Shown here in pieces: positions 33,600-42,684 of a stretch of 42,684 bases of DNA. This stretch comes from Deltaproteobacteria bacterium. Lineage in GTDB: Bacteria; Desulfobacterota; Desulfobacteria; Desulfobacterales; C00003060. The stretch spans positions 1 to 42,684 of the forward strand of contig JAFGFW010000115.1 in assembly GCA_016930875.1 (NCBI GenBank), given 5' to 3'. How positions within the stretch are numbered: position 1 is the stretch's first letter; every line of letters starts with the position of its first letter. The notes beneath the pieces were generated by a model. The model made no database searches, was not told where the DNA came from, and saw nothing but the letters and a program-made list of their open reading frames with translations. The translations under genes and the position numbers were made by a program.

Positions 33600-34904
33600 A
33601 TGGAAGAGACAGCAAAGCTCATCATAGATGGAAAAACCTTTGAGCTGCCAATTGTTACCGGCTCAGAAGGGGAAAGAGCCATTGATATATCCAAGTTGCG
33701 CCAGAAAACCGGCCTTGTAACTCTGGATCCCGGCTTTGTGAATACGGCCAACTGTCAGAGTCGCATCACCTTTGTGGATGGAGAAAAGGGCATCCTGCGT
33801 TACGAAGGCATACCCGTGGAACAGCTCGCAGAGCATTCCACCTTTGTGGAGACAGGATATCTTTTAATAAACGGTGAATTGCCCACCCAGAGACAGCTTA
33901 ACCGGTTCTCCGTGCTGCTGAATGACCACTCCCTTGTCCATGAGGATATGCGGACTTTTTTTGAGCACTTTCCCAGATGGGCCCATCCTATGGGCATCCT
34001 GTCATCAATGGTTAACGCCCTGCGGGCCTTCTATCCCGAAATCCCTGAGAGGACACAGGAAGAAGAAATCAATATTACTGTCACCAGGCTTCTGTCAAAA
34101 GTGCGGACGATGGCGGCCATGTCCTATAAAATTTTCAGAGGACACAGGGTAATTTTCCCAAGACATGACCTCACGTACGCAGCCAATTTCTTGAACATGA
34201 TGTTCGATTCACCGGTCCGGCCCTATGTTATCGACGAAGATGTCGTAAAGGCCCTGAACGTCTTCTGGATCCTCCATGCCGACCACGAACAAAACTGCTC
34301 CACTGCTGCGGTCCGATTAGTGGGAAGCGCAAAGGTCAATCTCTATGCGGCCATTTCAGCAGGCATATGTGCCCTTTGGGGGCCTTTGCACGGCGGCGCA
34401 AACCAGGCCGTGGTGGAAATGCTCAGCCAGATACATGAAAGTGGCGGGGATCTGGCCCCTTTCCTGGTGCGGGCCAAAGACAGAAGCGATCCCTTTCGGC
34501 TCATGGGTTTTGGTCACCGTGTGTACAAGACCTATGATCCAAGGGGCCGGATTATGAAAGAGGTGTGCGATAAGGTCTTGGGAAAAGCAACGCGCCAAGA
34601 TCCTCTGCTCGATATTGCCCGCAAATTGGAAGAAGTGGCCTTGAAGGATCAATATTTCATTGATCATAACCTCTATCCGAACATAGATTTTTACAGCGGC
34701 ATCCTGCTGCGGGCAATCGGGATTCCGGTCAACATGTTCACGGTCATGTTTGCCATCGGCCGCCTGCCCGGATGGATCAGCCAGTGGAAGGAGAGTATCG
34801 AAGATCCTAATTGGAAAATCCAGAGGCCTCGCCAGATCTATGTTGGGCGGAACAAGAGGGATTATGTCCCCATAAAGAAGCGGGGCAAGAAACGTAAAAT
34901 TTGA
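33600..34904 (+). CDS. gltA: citrate synthase
   Basis: The 434-residue protein is a type II-length citrate synthase. It keeps the active-site histidines in GPLHGGANQAVVEM and in GFGHRVYKTYDPRG, and the catalytic Asp in NIDFYSGILL. The HADHEQNCSTAAVRLVGSA block is typical. It condenses acetyl-CoA and oxaloacetate to citrate in the cytoplasm. In sulfate reducers it may serve oxidative acetyl-CoA metabolism or glutamate synthesis via 2-oxoglutarate, which fits its place beside nitrogen-control genes. GAGGGGAAAAC precedes the ATG. The C-terminus is unusually basic (KRGKKRKI). Confidence 0.96.
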   Translation: MEETAKLIIDGKTFELPIVTGSEGERAIDISKLRQKTGLVTLDPGFVNTANCQSRITFVDGEKGILRYEGIPVEQLAEHSTFVETGYLLINGELPTQRQLNRFSVLLNDHSLVHEDMRTFFEHFPRWAHPMGILSSMVNALRAFYPEIPERTQEEEINITVTRLLSKVRTMAAMSYKIFRGHRVIFPRHDLTYAANFLNMMFDSPVRPYVIDEDVVKALNVFWILHADHEQNCSTAAVRLVGSAKVNLYAAISAGICALWGPLHGGANQAVVEMLSQIHESGGDLAPFLVRAKDRSDPFRLMGFGHRVYKTYDPRGRIMKEVCDKVLGKATRQDPLLDIARKLEEVALKDQYFIDHNLYPNIDFYSGILLRAIGIPVNMFTVMFAIGRLPGWISQWKESIEDPNWKIQRPRQIYVGRNKRDYVPIKKRGKKRKI

Positions 34905-35059
34905 CCCTTCAGGTTCATTCATACCGGATGCCTGAAACTACGCTTTTGTAGAAAGTATTGCTATTTACCACGGTATCGTTCTATCATGTCCCTGTAATCC
35001 ATCGACCTTTTCGGTCTTATCCACCTGAATTTATTTCAACTTGTGTCTATTTCAAACTC

Positions 35060-35076
35060 TTGGCATATGTGTTGCT
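35060..35076 (+). promoter_or_regulatory. sigma-54 promoter of the amtB-glnB-glnD operon
   Basis: TGGCAT-ATGTG-TTGCT (35061-35076) keeps the invariant GG and GC elements at -24/-12 spacing, differing from TGGCAC-N5-TTGCW by one base. It lies 64 bases upstream of the amtB start codon. The NifA-like activator at 30911 or an NtrC protein would be the expected partner. Confidence 0.8.
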
Positions 35077-35140
35077 TTTATTTCTACAAGTTGGCTCATG
35101 ATAAAATGACAAACCTTGTGAATGCTAGGAGGATTGATAG

Positions 35141-36750
<1,610 letters not shown>

Positions 36751-36756
36751 CTGTCT

Positions 36757-39387
36757 GTGCCCATGACCCCACAGCAATCCCCAATAAGCATTCTGCAGAA
36801 AAAGAGGGAAGGGCTAATCGCCCGCTTCCTCAATGGCGATGAACCCTTCTTTTTGGAACGACAGGCAGAGATCCTTGACGAGTATTTTCGCGAGAGCTTT
36901 CTCAGGAGTTCCGTAGGGCCCCTGATACGCGTGGACAAAAATCCCTATGCAATCATTGCACTGGGTGGTTACGGCAGAAAAGAGCAGTGTCTTCATTCCG
37001 ATGTGGATGTGCTCCTTCTCTTTAAGAAAAAGATCCCGGACCAGGCCAAGGGTCTTGTCCATGAGATTTTTTATCCCCTGTGGGATATCGGTCTTGACGT
37101 TGGTTATGCCACCAGGTCCCTGAAAGAATGTTTAACGCTGGCCTCCCAGGATTTTGAGGTCTTAACCTCCCTGATCGACGCACGATTTCTCTGTGGCATA
37201 TCTTCCCTCTATTCAGATCTGAAGGAGCAGATACGCGGCAAAGCCCTCCGCAGGCACGGACGTGCTTACTTGGACTGGCTTTCAGAAAGAAATCAAGACC
37301 GCCACACAAGGTTCGGGGATTCCACTTATCTTTTGGAACCGAATATCAAAGAGGGACTCGGCGGCCTGAGAGACTATCACACGATGCTCTGGGTGGCCCT
37401 GACGACATATCACATCAGCGAACCAAGGGACCTGGAGTTCTTTGGACATCTGTCCCATGATGAGTTTCAGTCCCTGTGTGAGGCGCTAACGTTTATTAGA
37501 AACGTGAGAAACTGGCTACACCATTTGAGCGGACGCAAATGCGATCAACTCTACTTTGAATACCAAGTCAGGCTCGCCCAAGCCCTGGGATTTAAGCAAG
37601 AAAACGGACAACGGGCCGTCGAAGGATTCCTGGGGGCCCTGCACGGCCAGATGGAGTTCGTGAAACGACAGCACCTGATGTTTCTCGGCCATGCACTGAA
37701 GCCAAAGCAAAAGCCCGGCAGGAAAAAGGCGGTAGCAGCAGGCATCGAGGTCGTCCGGGACGCCCTGGACTTTGAATCTCCAGAAGCCATCCTCAGAAAT
37801 CCCCATCTTTTGATAAAAATATTCGAGATAGGTGCGGTTCTCGAAAAACCTCTAAGGGCAGGTGCAAGCCGGCTGGTCAAAGAGTTCTTATACTTAGTCG
37901 ATGAGAAATTCCAAAGGTCCCGTGCGGTCATTAGGTCTTTTCAGCGCATCCTGTCCGCGCCTCCCCAAACCTTTAATGTCTTAAATGCAATGTTAAACGC
38001 AGGCATGATGGCTGCCCTGATTCCCGAGATGAAGGGCATTGTCAACCGGATTCAATACGATCAGTATCATGTCTATCCTGTGGATAAGCACTCGCTGCGT
38101 ACCGTACAAATCTTGAAAGAATTGCGCGATGCAGGCCCCGAAACTCAAGAGGCCTTTTGCGCAGAGATCTTCAGAGAAATACGAAATCCTGAGGTCCTGC
38201 TGTGGGGAGGCCTTCTGCACGACGTGGGCAAGGGTGGAGACGGATATGACCATGACGACCATGCAACACGGGGAGCGCGGATCGTCAGGCATGTGTTCAA
38301 TAGGATGGACTTCGCCGACAAAGACATCGACACCATCTCTTTTCTGGTTCGTGAGCACCTTTTCTTAATTCACACTGCCACACGAAGAGACATCAACGAC
38401 GAAAAAATTGTCGTTCAATGTGCGAAAAAATTTCGCGACATTGATCGCCTCAGGATGCTCTATTTGCTTACGGTTGCTGACTCAATGGCTACTGGTCCAA
38501 AGGCGTGGAACAATTGGAAGGGAGCGCTCTTAAAGGAACTCTTTTTCAAGATCTCTCACATACTGGAAAAGGGTGAACTGGCCACACCAGCGGCTTCAGA
38601 AGTGGTAGAGAAAAAAAAGGAGAAAGTTTTTCAACGTGGGGTATCCATACCCACGAACACGTTGGAGACTCTCTTTGACGATATGTCGCCACGGTACCTC
38701 CTGTACACATCGTCGAAAAATATCCTCCGTCATATTGAGTTATTTCATAGCCTCGGTCAAGACCCCTGTGTGTTGGAGACAAAGGTCAATCCCAGGACGA
38801 ACTACAGAACCGCTACAATCTGTGCCAGAGACTTTCCCGGACTCTTTTCAAAAATTGCAGGCGTGTTCACCCTCAACAATTTTGATATCTTGAGCGCTCA
38901 GATCTACACTTGGAGAAATGACATCGCCCTTGACATCTTCAAGGTCAAGGCCCCACCCGACACTATCCTTGAGGACGAAATGTGGGAGAGGGTCAACAAA
39001 GACCTGAAAGCTGCCCTGAGGGGTGAGTTGGATCTTTCGACTGCTCTTGACCAAAAGGCGCTGGCCTATCAATCCTTGCAAAGAAAGACACCGAGAAGGC
39101 CGGACAAGGTCAACGTCGACAATGAGACCTCCGATTTTTTCACGATCATAGAAATCTACACGCACGATTTCCCAGGTCTTCTTTATAGGATCACCAATAC
39201 CCTTCTCCGGTGCGGACTGGACACCAGGGTTGCCAAGATCGCCACCAAGGCCGATCAAGTCGTCGATGTCTTCTACGTGCGGGACTTTGACGGCCAGAAA
39301 GTCGACAGCCCGGAGCAGGTGGCGGCCATCAAAAAGACAATCAAAGAGGTTTTGGCCAACGGAGCGAATAGCAAAGCTGAAAGCTGA
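36757..39387 (+). CDS. glnD: bifunctional uridylyltransferase/uridylyl-removing enzyme
   Basis: The 876-residue protein has the nucleotidyltransferase core (GGYGRKEQCLHSDVDVLLL, about 70-88), with its two acidic residues in SDVD. The HD hydrolase domain follows (LLHDVGKGGDGYDHDDHAT, near 487-505), then two ACT domains (about 690-760, DFPGLFSKIAGVF, and 800-870, DFPGLLYRITNTL). It uridylylates PII at Tyr51 when glutamine is low and removes UMP when glutamine is high. The start may be GTG 36757 or ATG 36763. It begins six bases after the glnB stop, placing enzyme and substrate in one operon. The C-terminus runs into an AGCTGAAAGC repeat. Confidence 0.96.
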   Translation: MPMTPQQSPISILQKKREGLIARFLNGDEPFFLERQAEILDEYFRESFLRSSVGPLIRVDKNPYAIIALGGYGRKEQCLHSDVDVLLLFKKKIPDQAKGLVHEIFYPLWDIGLDVGYATRSLKECLTLASQDFEVLTSLIDARFLCGISSLYSDLKEQIRGKALRRHGRAYLDWLSERNQDRHTRFGDSTYLLEPNIKEGLGGLRDYHTMLWVALTTYHISEPRDLEFFGHLSHDEFQSLCEALTFIRNVRNWLHHLSGRKCDQLYFEYQVRLAQALGFKQENGQRAVEGFLGALHGQMEFVKRQHLMFLGHALKPKQKPGRKKAVAAGIEVVRDALDFESPEAILRNPHLLIKIFEIGAVLEKPLRAGASRLVKEFLYLVDEKFQRSRAVIRSFQRILSAPPQTFNVLNAMLNAGMMAALIPEMKGIVNRIQYDQYHVYPVDKHSLRTVQILKELRDAGPETQEAFCAEIFREIRNPEVLLWGGLLHDVGKGGDGYDHDDHATRGARIVRHVFNRMDFADKDIDTISFLVREHLFLIHTATRRDINDEKIVVQCAKKFRDIDRLRMLYLLTVADSMATGPKAWNNWKGALLKELFFKISHILEKGELATPAASEVVEKKKEKVFQRGVSIPTNTLETLFDDMSPRYLLYTSSKNILRHIELFHSLGQDPCVLETKVNPRTNYRTATICARDFPGLFSKIAGVFTLNNFDILSAQIYTWRNDIALDIFKVKAPPDTILEDEMWERVNKDLKAALRGELDLSTALDQKALAYQSLQRKTPRRPDKVNVDNETSDFFTIIEIYTHDFPGLLYRITNTLLRCGLDTRVAKIATKADQVVDVFYVRDFDGQKVDSPEQVAAIKKTIKEVLANGANSKAES

Positions 39388-39994
<607 letters not shown>

Positions 39995-40393
39995 ATATCC
40001 TTGAGACTTCCAGGGGGGCGCCATCTTGCTATAGAAGAAAGGGCTCGCCTTCAAAAAGAATGAGCTTGATATAGCCAATTTCACAGAACTCAAGAGAGAT
40101 TCTGCAGAAAAATCAGCCTTCAAGCCCCCATCCACTTTCTCTGTCACTTGTGTTGCCTTGATAGTGTGTAAAACTTTCCATAAATTGTGGCATGTTATTT
40201 CACAGTAGTTGTGGTTTGGTACCGCAGCCGTGCTGTACACTTGAGTTGACTGTTTAGAATCTATCCCGATATTCTTAAGCTAAAGATGTTGCATGATTCT
40301 TGCATCAACTCAAATCCAGAGCCTTCAAGTCCATTATGATTCTGGACATATTGTCTAATATATTCATGCTAACGAATACGAAGGAAAGAGAAT
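39995..40393. other. gene-free stretch
   Basis: No coding frame or strong hairpin is convincing. Near 40287-40302 a TTGCAT-GATTC-TTGCA pattern resembles a sigma-54 site but lacks the GG dinucleotide, so it is not counted. This may be decayed coding sequence. Confidence 0.4.
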
Positions 40394-41731
40394 TTGGCGA
40401 TAGAAATCGATAAAGCGCTCCTGGAAAAGGCGTGCAAAAATATCATCGAGGTCATCTTGTTTTGTCTTCCCAGCGCCTATAAGGGGACCGTTTACGAAAT
40501 AGGTCCTCCTCCTGATATGATCGCAAAGCGGATTACCTCTGGCGTCATCAATGAGGAAAGGAAGACCATCTCCTGGGGTCTCCCGGAAACGTCCGATTAT
40601 AATCCTCCCGGCAAACCCTGGACTGAATACAGAGATGAAGCGGGTCGTCCCCTAGAAGCCATGGGATGGTGTGTGGAGAACCAGAAGAGTTGGACAGCAG
40701 AGGATCCCAGAAATGACACTCGGAGTGTCAGGCTTCAGATGGAAGGCGTGTGGGAAGATTCCCACCACATGGAACCGGTTTTAATCCCAAAAGAGGATTC
40801 ATACTCTGGAAATGGGCCGCCCCTGCAATACCCCAGAAACTGCAAAGGCAAAATCATCTGGCAGAATAATGAATATGTGGTGGTAGCTGTAATAAAGATC
40901 CATTTCCGCCCACACAGCATCGAAATTGGCAGCCCGGAGACCAGGGTCATCAAGAGACTGTCCCTATCCCTCGGCACTGAACTCCTTTCCTACCAGTTGC
41001 GCCAGCGGTCCCTTGAGGCGATGCGCGAACTGGCACAGGACAAGCTAAATTCCTGTAATGTCCTTGCGCACTCATTGCGCAATGCCATTGCCAAATCCGG
41101 TTTTGTTTTCTCGCTCATCAAACTGGAACTCGGATTCCTGAGAGATCAATGGGAGCGACTGGTGTTAGAGCACTCGGATCAACAAGGGATGAAGCAAAAG
41201 GCAGTTCATGCGCTAAATGAAGCGTTGAAGAACATGGGCAAAGGATCCGATGATCAGGGAAAAGATCTCCTGGGGATTCAGAACCGATTTTTGGACTTTT
41301 CCCCACCTGCTGAGCAGGGTGAAAAGTGGGTGTGCGCGCATATAGAGGAGAGGTGGAATGAACTGCTAGCCGAGAAGCCCCTGGATGAGGAACATGAAAA
41401 AGAGGTCCGACGTGGTATTGATGAACTGAAAAGATCCCTTTACCTCGGGAGAAATCCGGATATTCTTGCAGCCTACGACAAGATGCCAGAGAGTTTAAAG
41501 AAGGAGTGGGCTGACCTTATTTACAGAGACACGGGTCAACTGGATACACAATTCCTTGACAGATCAATCCAAATCCTCCAAAATCCTTCCCTCAACCTTC
41601 CCTACCGGGAGAAGTCTAGAAAGAGCCTGATCTACCTCAAAACCCTTGCTGAGACTATGGGTGAGCTGGAACAGAGCACGAATTCGGTTTTGCAACAAGT
41701 GCTCAACGGATCAAAAATACAGGAAAGATAA
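40394..41731 (+). CDS. unknown 445-aa protein with HisKA-like motif and no ATPase domain
   Basis: The protein was not recognised. The first 190 residues are mixed alpha/beta with a WTEYRDEAGRPLEAMGW segment that has a PAS/GAF-like look. Residues 200-250 are helical and hold LAHSLRNAIAK with His226. This resembles the H-box of histidine kinase dimerisation domains (typically H-E-L-R-x-P), but the Pro is missing. The rest is helical, and no ATP-binding N, G1 or G2 boxes are visible. It could be an orphan phosphotransfer or structural protein whose catalytic partner is separate. TTG start, with GGAAAGAG upstream. It lies between two decayed nitrogen genes. Confidence 0.7.
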   Translation: MAIEIDKALLEKACKNIIEVILFCLPSAYKGTVYEIGPPPDMIAKRITSGVINEERKTISWGLPETSDYNPPGKPWTEYRDEAGRPLEAMGWCVENQKSWTAEDPRNDTRSVRLQMEGVWEDSHHMEPVLIPKEDSYSGNGPPLQYPRNCKGKIIWQNNEYVVVAVIKIHFRPHSIEIGSPETRVIKRLSLSLGTELLSYQLRQRSLEAMRELAQDKLNSCNVLAHSLRNAIAKSGFVFSLIKLELGFLRDQWERLVLEHSDQQGMKQKAVHALNEALKNMGKGSDDQGKDLLGIQNRFLDFSPPAEQGEKWVCAHIEERWNELLAEKPLDEEHEKEVRRGIDELKRSLYLGRNPDILAAYDKMPESLKKEWADLIYRDTGQLDTQFLDRSIQILQNPSLNLPYREKSRKSLIYLKTLAETMGELEQSTNSVLQQVLNGSKIQER

Positions 41732-41762
41732 CGGTAGCAATCTGCTTTCACTCCACTTTTCC

Positions 41763-41778
41763 TTCCTACTGGTAGGAA
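41763..41778. repeat. short perfect palindrome after the 445-aa gene
   Basis: TTCCTAC-TG-GTAGGAA forms two 7-bp complementary arms 31 bases downstream of the stop codon. With only a 2-base spacer it is better read as a protein-binding or cruciform site than a terminator. No T-run follows. Confidence 0.5.
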
Positions 41779-41904
41779 CCACCCTCCCATCCCACCGCTG
41801 TGTAGGAAAGTCTCCTTTCATTATCTCAGGCAATAGAACCCGCATGCGCAGTTTTCAGTAATGGCGTTGGGTAGTTACAGCGTTTACTCGGGCGGGCCTC
41901 ACGC

Positions 41905-41921
41905 TTGGCATGCGTCTTGAT
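41905..41921 (+). promoter_or_regulatory. sigma-54-like site upstream of the nifH stub
   Basis: TGGCAT-GCGTC-TTGAT, preceded by CT, lies about 68 bases upstream of the nifH-like start. It shares with the site at 39644 the unusual GA instead of GC at the -12 element. It may be a decayed nif promoter or a shared variant. Confidence 0.4.
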
Positions 41922-41989
41922 ATGTATATCCGTAAAGCTCACACGATTATTTGCCGGCAAGAATACAACACATGTTGAGGATGCTCAGG

Positions 41990-42112
41990 ATGAGAAAAAT
42001 CGGCATCTATGGCAAAGGTGGCATTGGCGATGCCAAGCGAAAGGCACAGATTTGCGAGAACCGCCTCACAGGCCCCCTGCCCTTCAGCATCGGAGAAAGG
42101 ACAGACCCCTGA
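41990..42112 (+). pseudogene. nifH: 5' stub of nifH (nitrogenase iron protein)
   Basis: The frame begins MRKIGIYGKGGIG, the nearly invariant NifH N-terminus with the start of its P-loop, and then diverges at once (DAKRKAQICENR) to a stop after 40 codons. The Lys-Ser-Thr of the P-loop and everything after it are lost. The sharp switch indicates a recombination or deletion breakpoint at about 42028, not gradual decay. The upstream promoter-like site appears retained. Confidence 0.75.
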
Positions 42113-42401
42113 TAGAGGCGCCCGTGGAAGCAAAGCGGCGCGTATTGTTCAGCGATTAAGGTTCCTAAATAACGCCAAATATAAACATGTCGTGTTCACT
42201 TCCGATGTTCCTCTGCCACCTCACCTGATCTTTTCGGATACGCAATATGTCATGGAGCCGCTGCCGTGAATGTGGTATGGTCACGCGCAAATGGAATGGT
42301 AACCAGGCCGTCTCTTCCCTCCTTCTGTGTTATCTTAACCTGCTGTGATAATAGCGAACTGAATTGGCAACTTGCTGATTGCTTGACAAAATGGAGGACA
42401 C
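42113..42401. other. gene-free stretch
   Basis: A short plus frame runs through 42119-42269 without known domains or ribosome-binding site; it may be part of whatever sequence replaced nifH. Nothing else is recognisable. Confidence 0.4.
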
Positions 42402-42563
42402 ATGGCTGGCGTCTTTGAAGTCTACGTGAAAACCTATTTTTCCGCCACGAGAGGCTCTGGAGTATGTGTCGAGGTACGTCTCTATGGCGTCGCCATCCGT
42501 GTGGCCTCCTCCAAAGAACTGAAGGAGACCTTCACCGCTGCCAAGGAGTTCTTCAAAAACTGA
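42402..42563 (+). CDS. small hypothetical protein (53 aa)
   Basis: The frame encodes MAGVFEVYVKTYFSATRGSG and continues through VRLYGVAIRVASSKELKETF to KEFFKN. It is a compact mix of predicted beta strands and a C-terminal amphipathic helix with a single Cys. GGAGG is placed 4-5 bases before the ATG and a strong hairpin follows the stop by 8 bases, so it has the layout of a complete small transcription unit. No family was recognised. Confidence 0.6.
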   Translation: MAGVFEVYVKTYFSATRGSGVCVEVRLYGVAIRVASSKELKETFTAAKEFFKN

Positions 42564-42571
42564 CAGGAAGG

Positions 42572-42601
42572 TTTTCTGTAACCGTTCACGGTTACAGAAA
42601 A
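42572..42601 (+). terminator. 13-bp perfect hairpin after the small gene
   Basis: TTTTCTGTAACCG (42572-42584) and CGGTTACAGAAAA (42589-42601) pair perfectly around TTCA. Flanking A/T tracts let it work as a terminator, most clearly for minus-strand transcripts. The core GTAACCGTTCACGG also occurs as a half-copy at 4445-4458, so it is also a dispersed repeat. Confidence 0.65.
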
Positions 42602-42684
42602 ATGAACATCGAACATCGAACGTCCAATCGCTCGACCTTGAGGCTCTCGACAGGCATCGAACCTTGAATGGGAAAAGATGAAGA
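42602..42684. repeat. short tandem AACATCG units at the window end
   Basis: The segment begins ATGAACATCGAACATCGAAC, with tandem GAACATC units, and continues with CATCGAACCTTGAA. This is typical of low-complexity intergenic repeats. The window ends before any further gene. Confidence 0.5.

Noticed and set aside
40287-40302. Sigma-54 promoter before the 445-aa gene
   Set aside because: TTGCAT in place of TGGCAC lacks the invariant GG at -24.

Overview
The window looks like a chromosomal segment of a strictly anaerobic Desulfobacterota (former Deltaproteobacteria) organism. The evidence is a tungsten-type aldehyde:ferredoxin oxidoreductase (AOR) next to a fused HdrA flavoprotein with an in-frame selenocysteine codon, sigma-54/PII nitrogen control, many iron-sulfur proteins, a NifA-like activator, and many short palindromic intergenic repeats of the kind common in that phylum. 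This assignment is an inference from gene content; no rRNA or complete tRNA gene was seen.

Layout: (1) 0.4-3.3 kb: an ExeA/GspA-like AAA ATPase with a SPOR domain (minus), a tRNA-3'-end-like remnant followed by a terminator, a small membrane protein and a cluster of palindromes. (2) 3.5-12.5 kb (plus): a GAF-ANTAR antiterminator gene, a leader with two hairpins whose loops carry A1/G4 and an intrinsic terminator, then a glutaminase-less glutamate-synthase-like flavoprotein, a small ferredoxin, AOR, a four-helix-bundle insertion, a second ferredoxin and a 1017-residue HdrA-HdrA fusion. UGA at 9652-9654 is read as selenocysteine, with a SECIS-like hairpin 20 nt downstream. (3) 12.6-14.5 kb (minus): a Cys-rich small protein and a degenerate-KaiC/XRE/cupin regulator. 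(4) 15-21.9 kb (minus): one apparent operon of Spy-like sensor, ECF sigma factor, anti-sigma factor, second metal-sensor-like protein, outer-membrane efflux lipoprotein and MacA/MacB exporter. (5) 22.3-30.6 kb (minus): B12-radical SAM protein, outer-membrane barrel, PurF-like, CarB and HisF-like proteins. (6) 30.8-39.4 kb: a NifA-like sigma-54 activator, an unknown protein (minus), citrate synthase, and an amtB-glnB-glnD operon behind a sigma-54 promoter. (7) 39.4-42.7 kb: a scrambled region with a truncated second PII gene joined to the tail of a histidine kinase, an unknown 445-aa protein with a HisKA-like motif, a nifH 5' stub, and a small orphan ORF.

The genes point to two themes. The first is redox coupling: aldehyde oxidation by AOR could pass electrons through the ferredoxin to a flavin-bifurcating selenoprotein HdrA, co-expressed with an FMN glutamate-synthase-like enzyme under transcript antitermination. 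The second is nitrogen and ammonia handling: ammonium transporter, PII, GlnD, a NifA-like regulator, nif gene remnants, and several synthase modules whose glutaminase is missing from the window (CarB, HisF-like, GltB-like) or altered at key residues (PurF-like).
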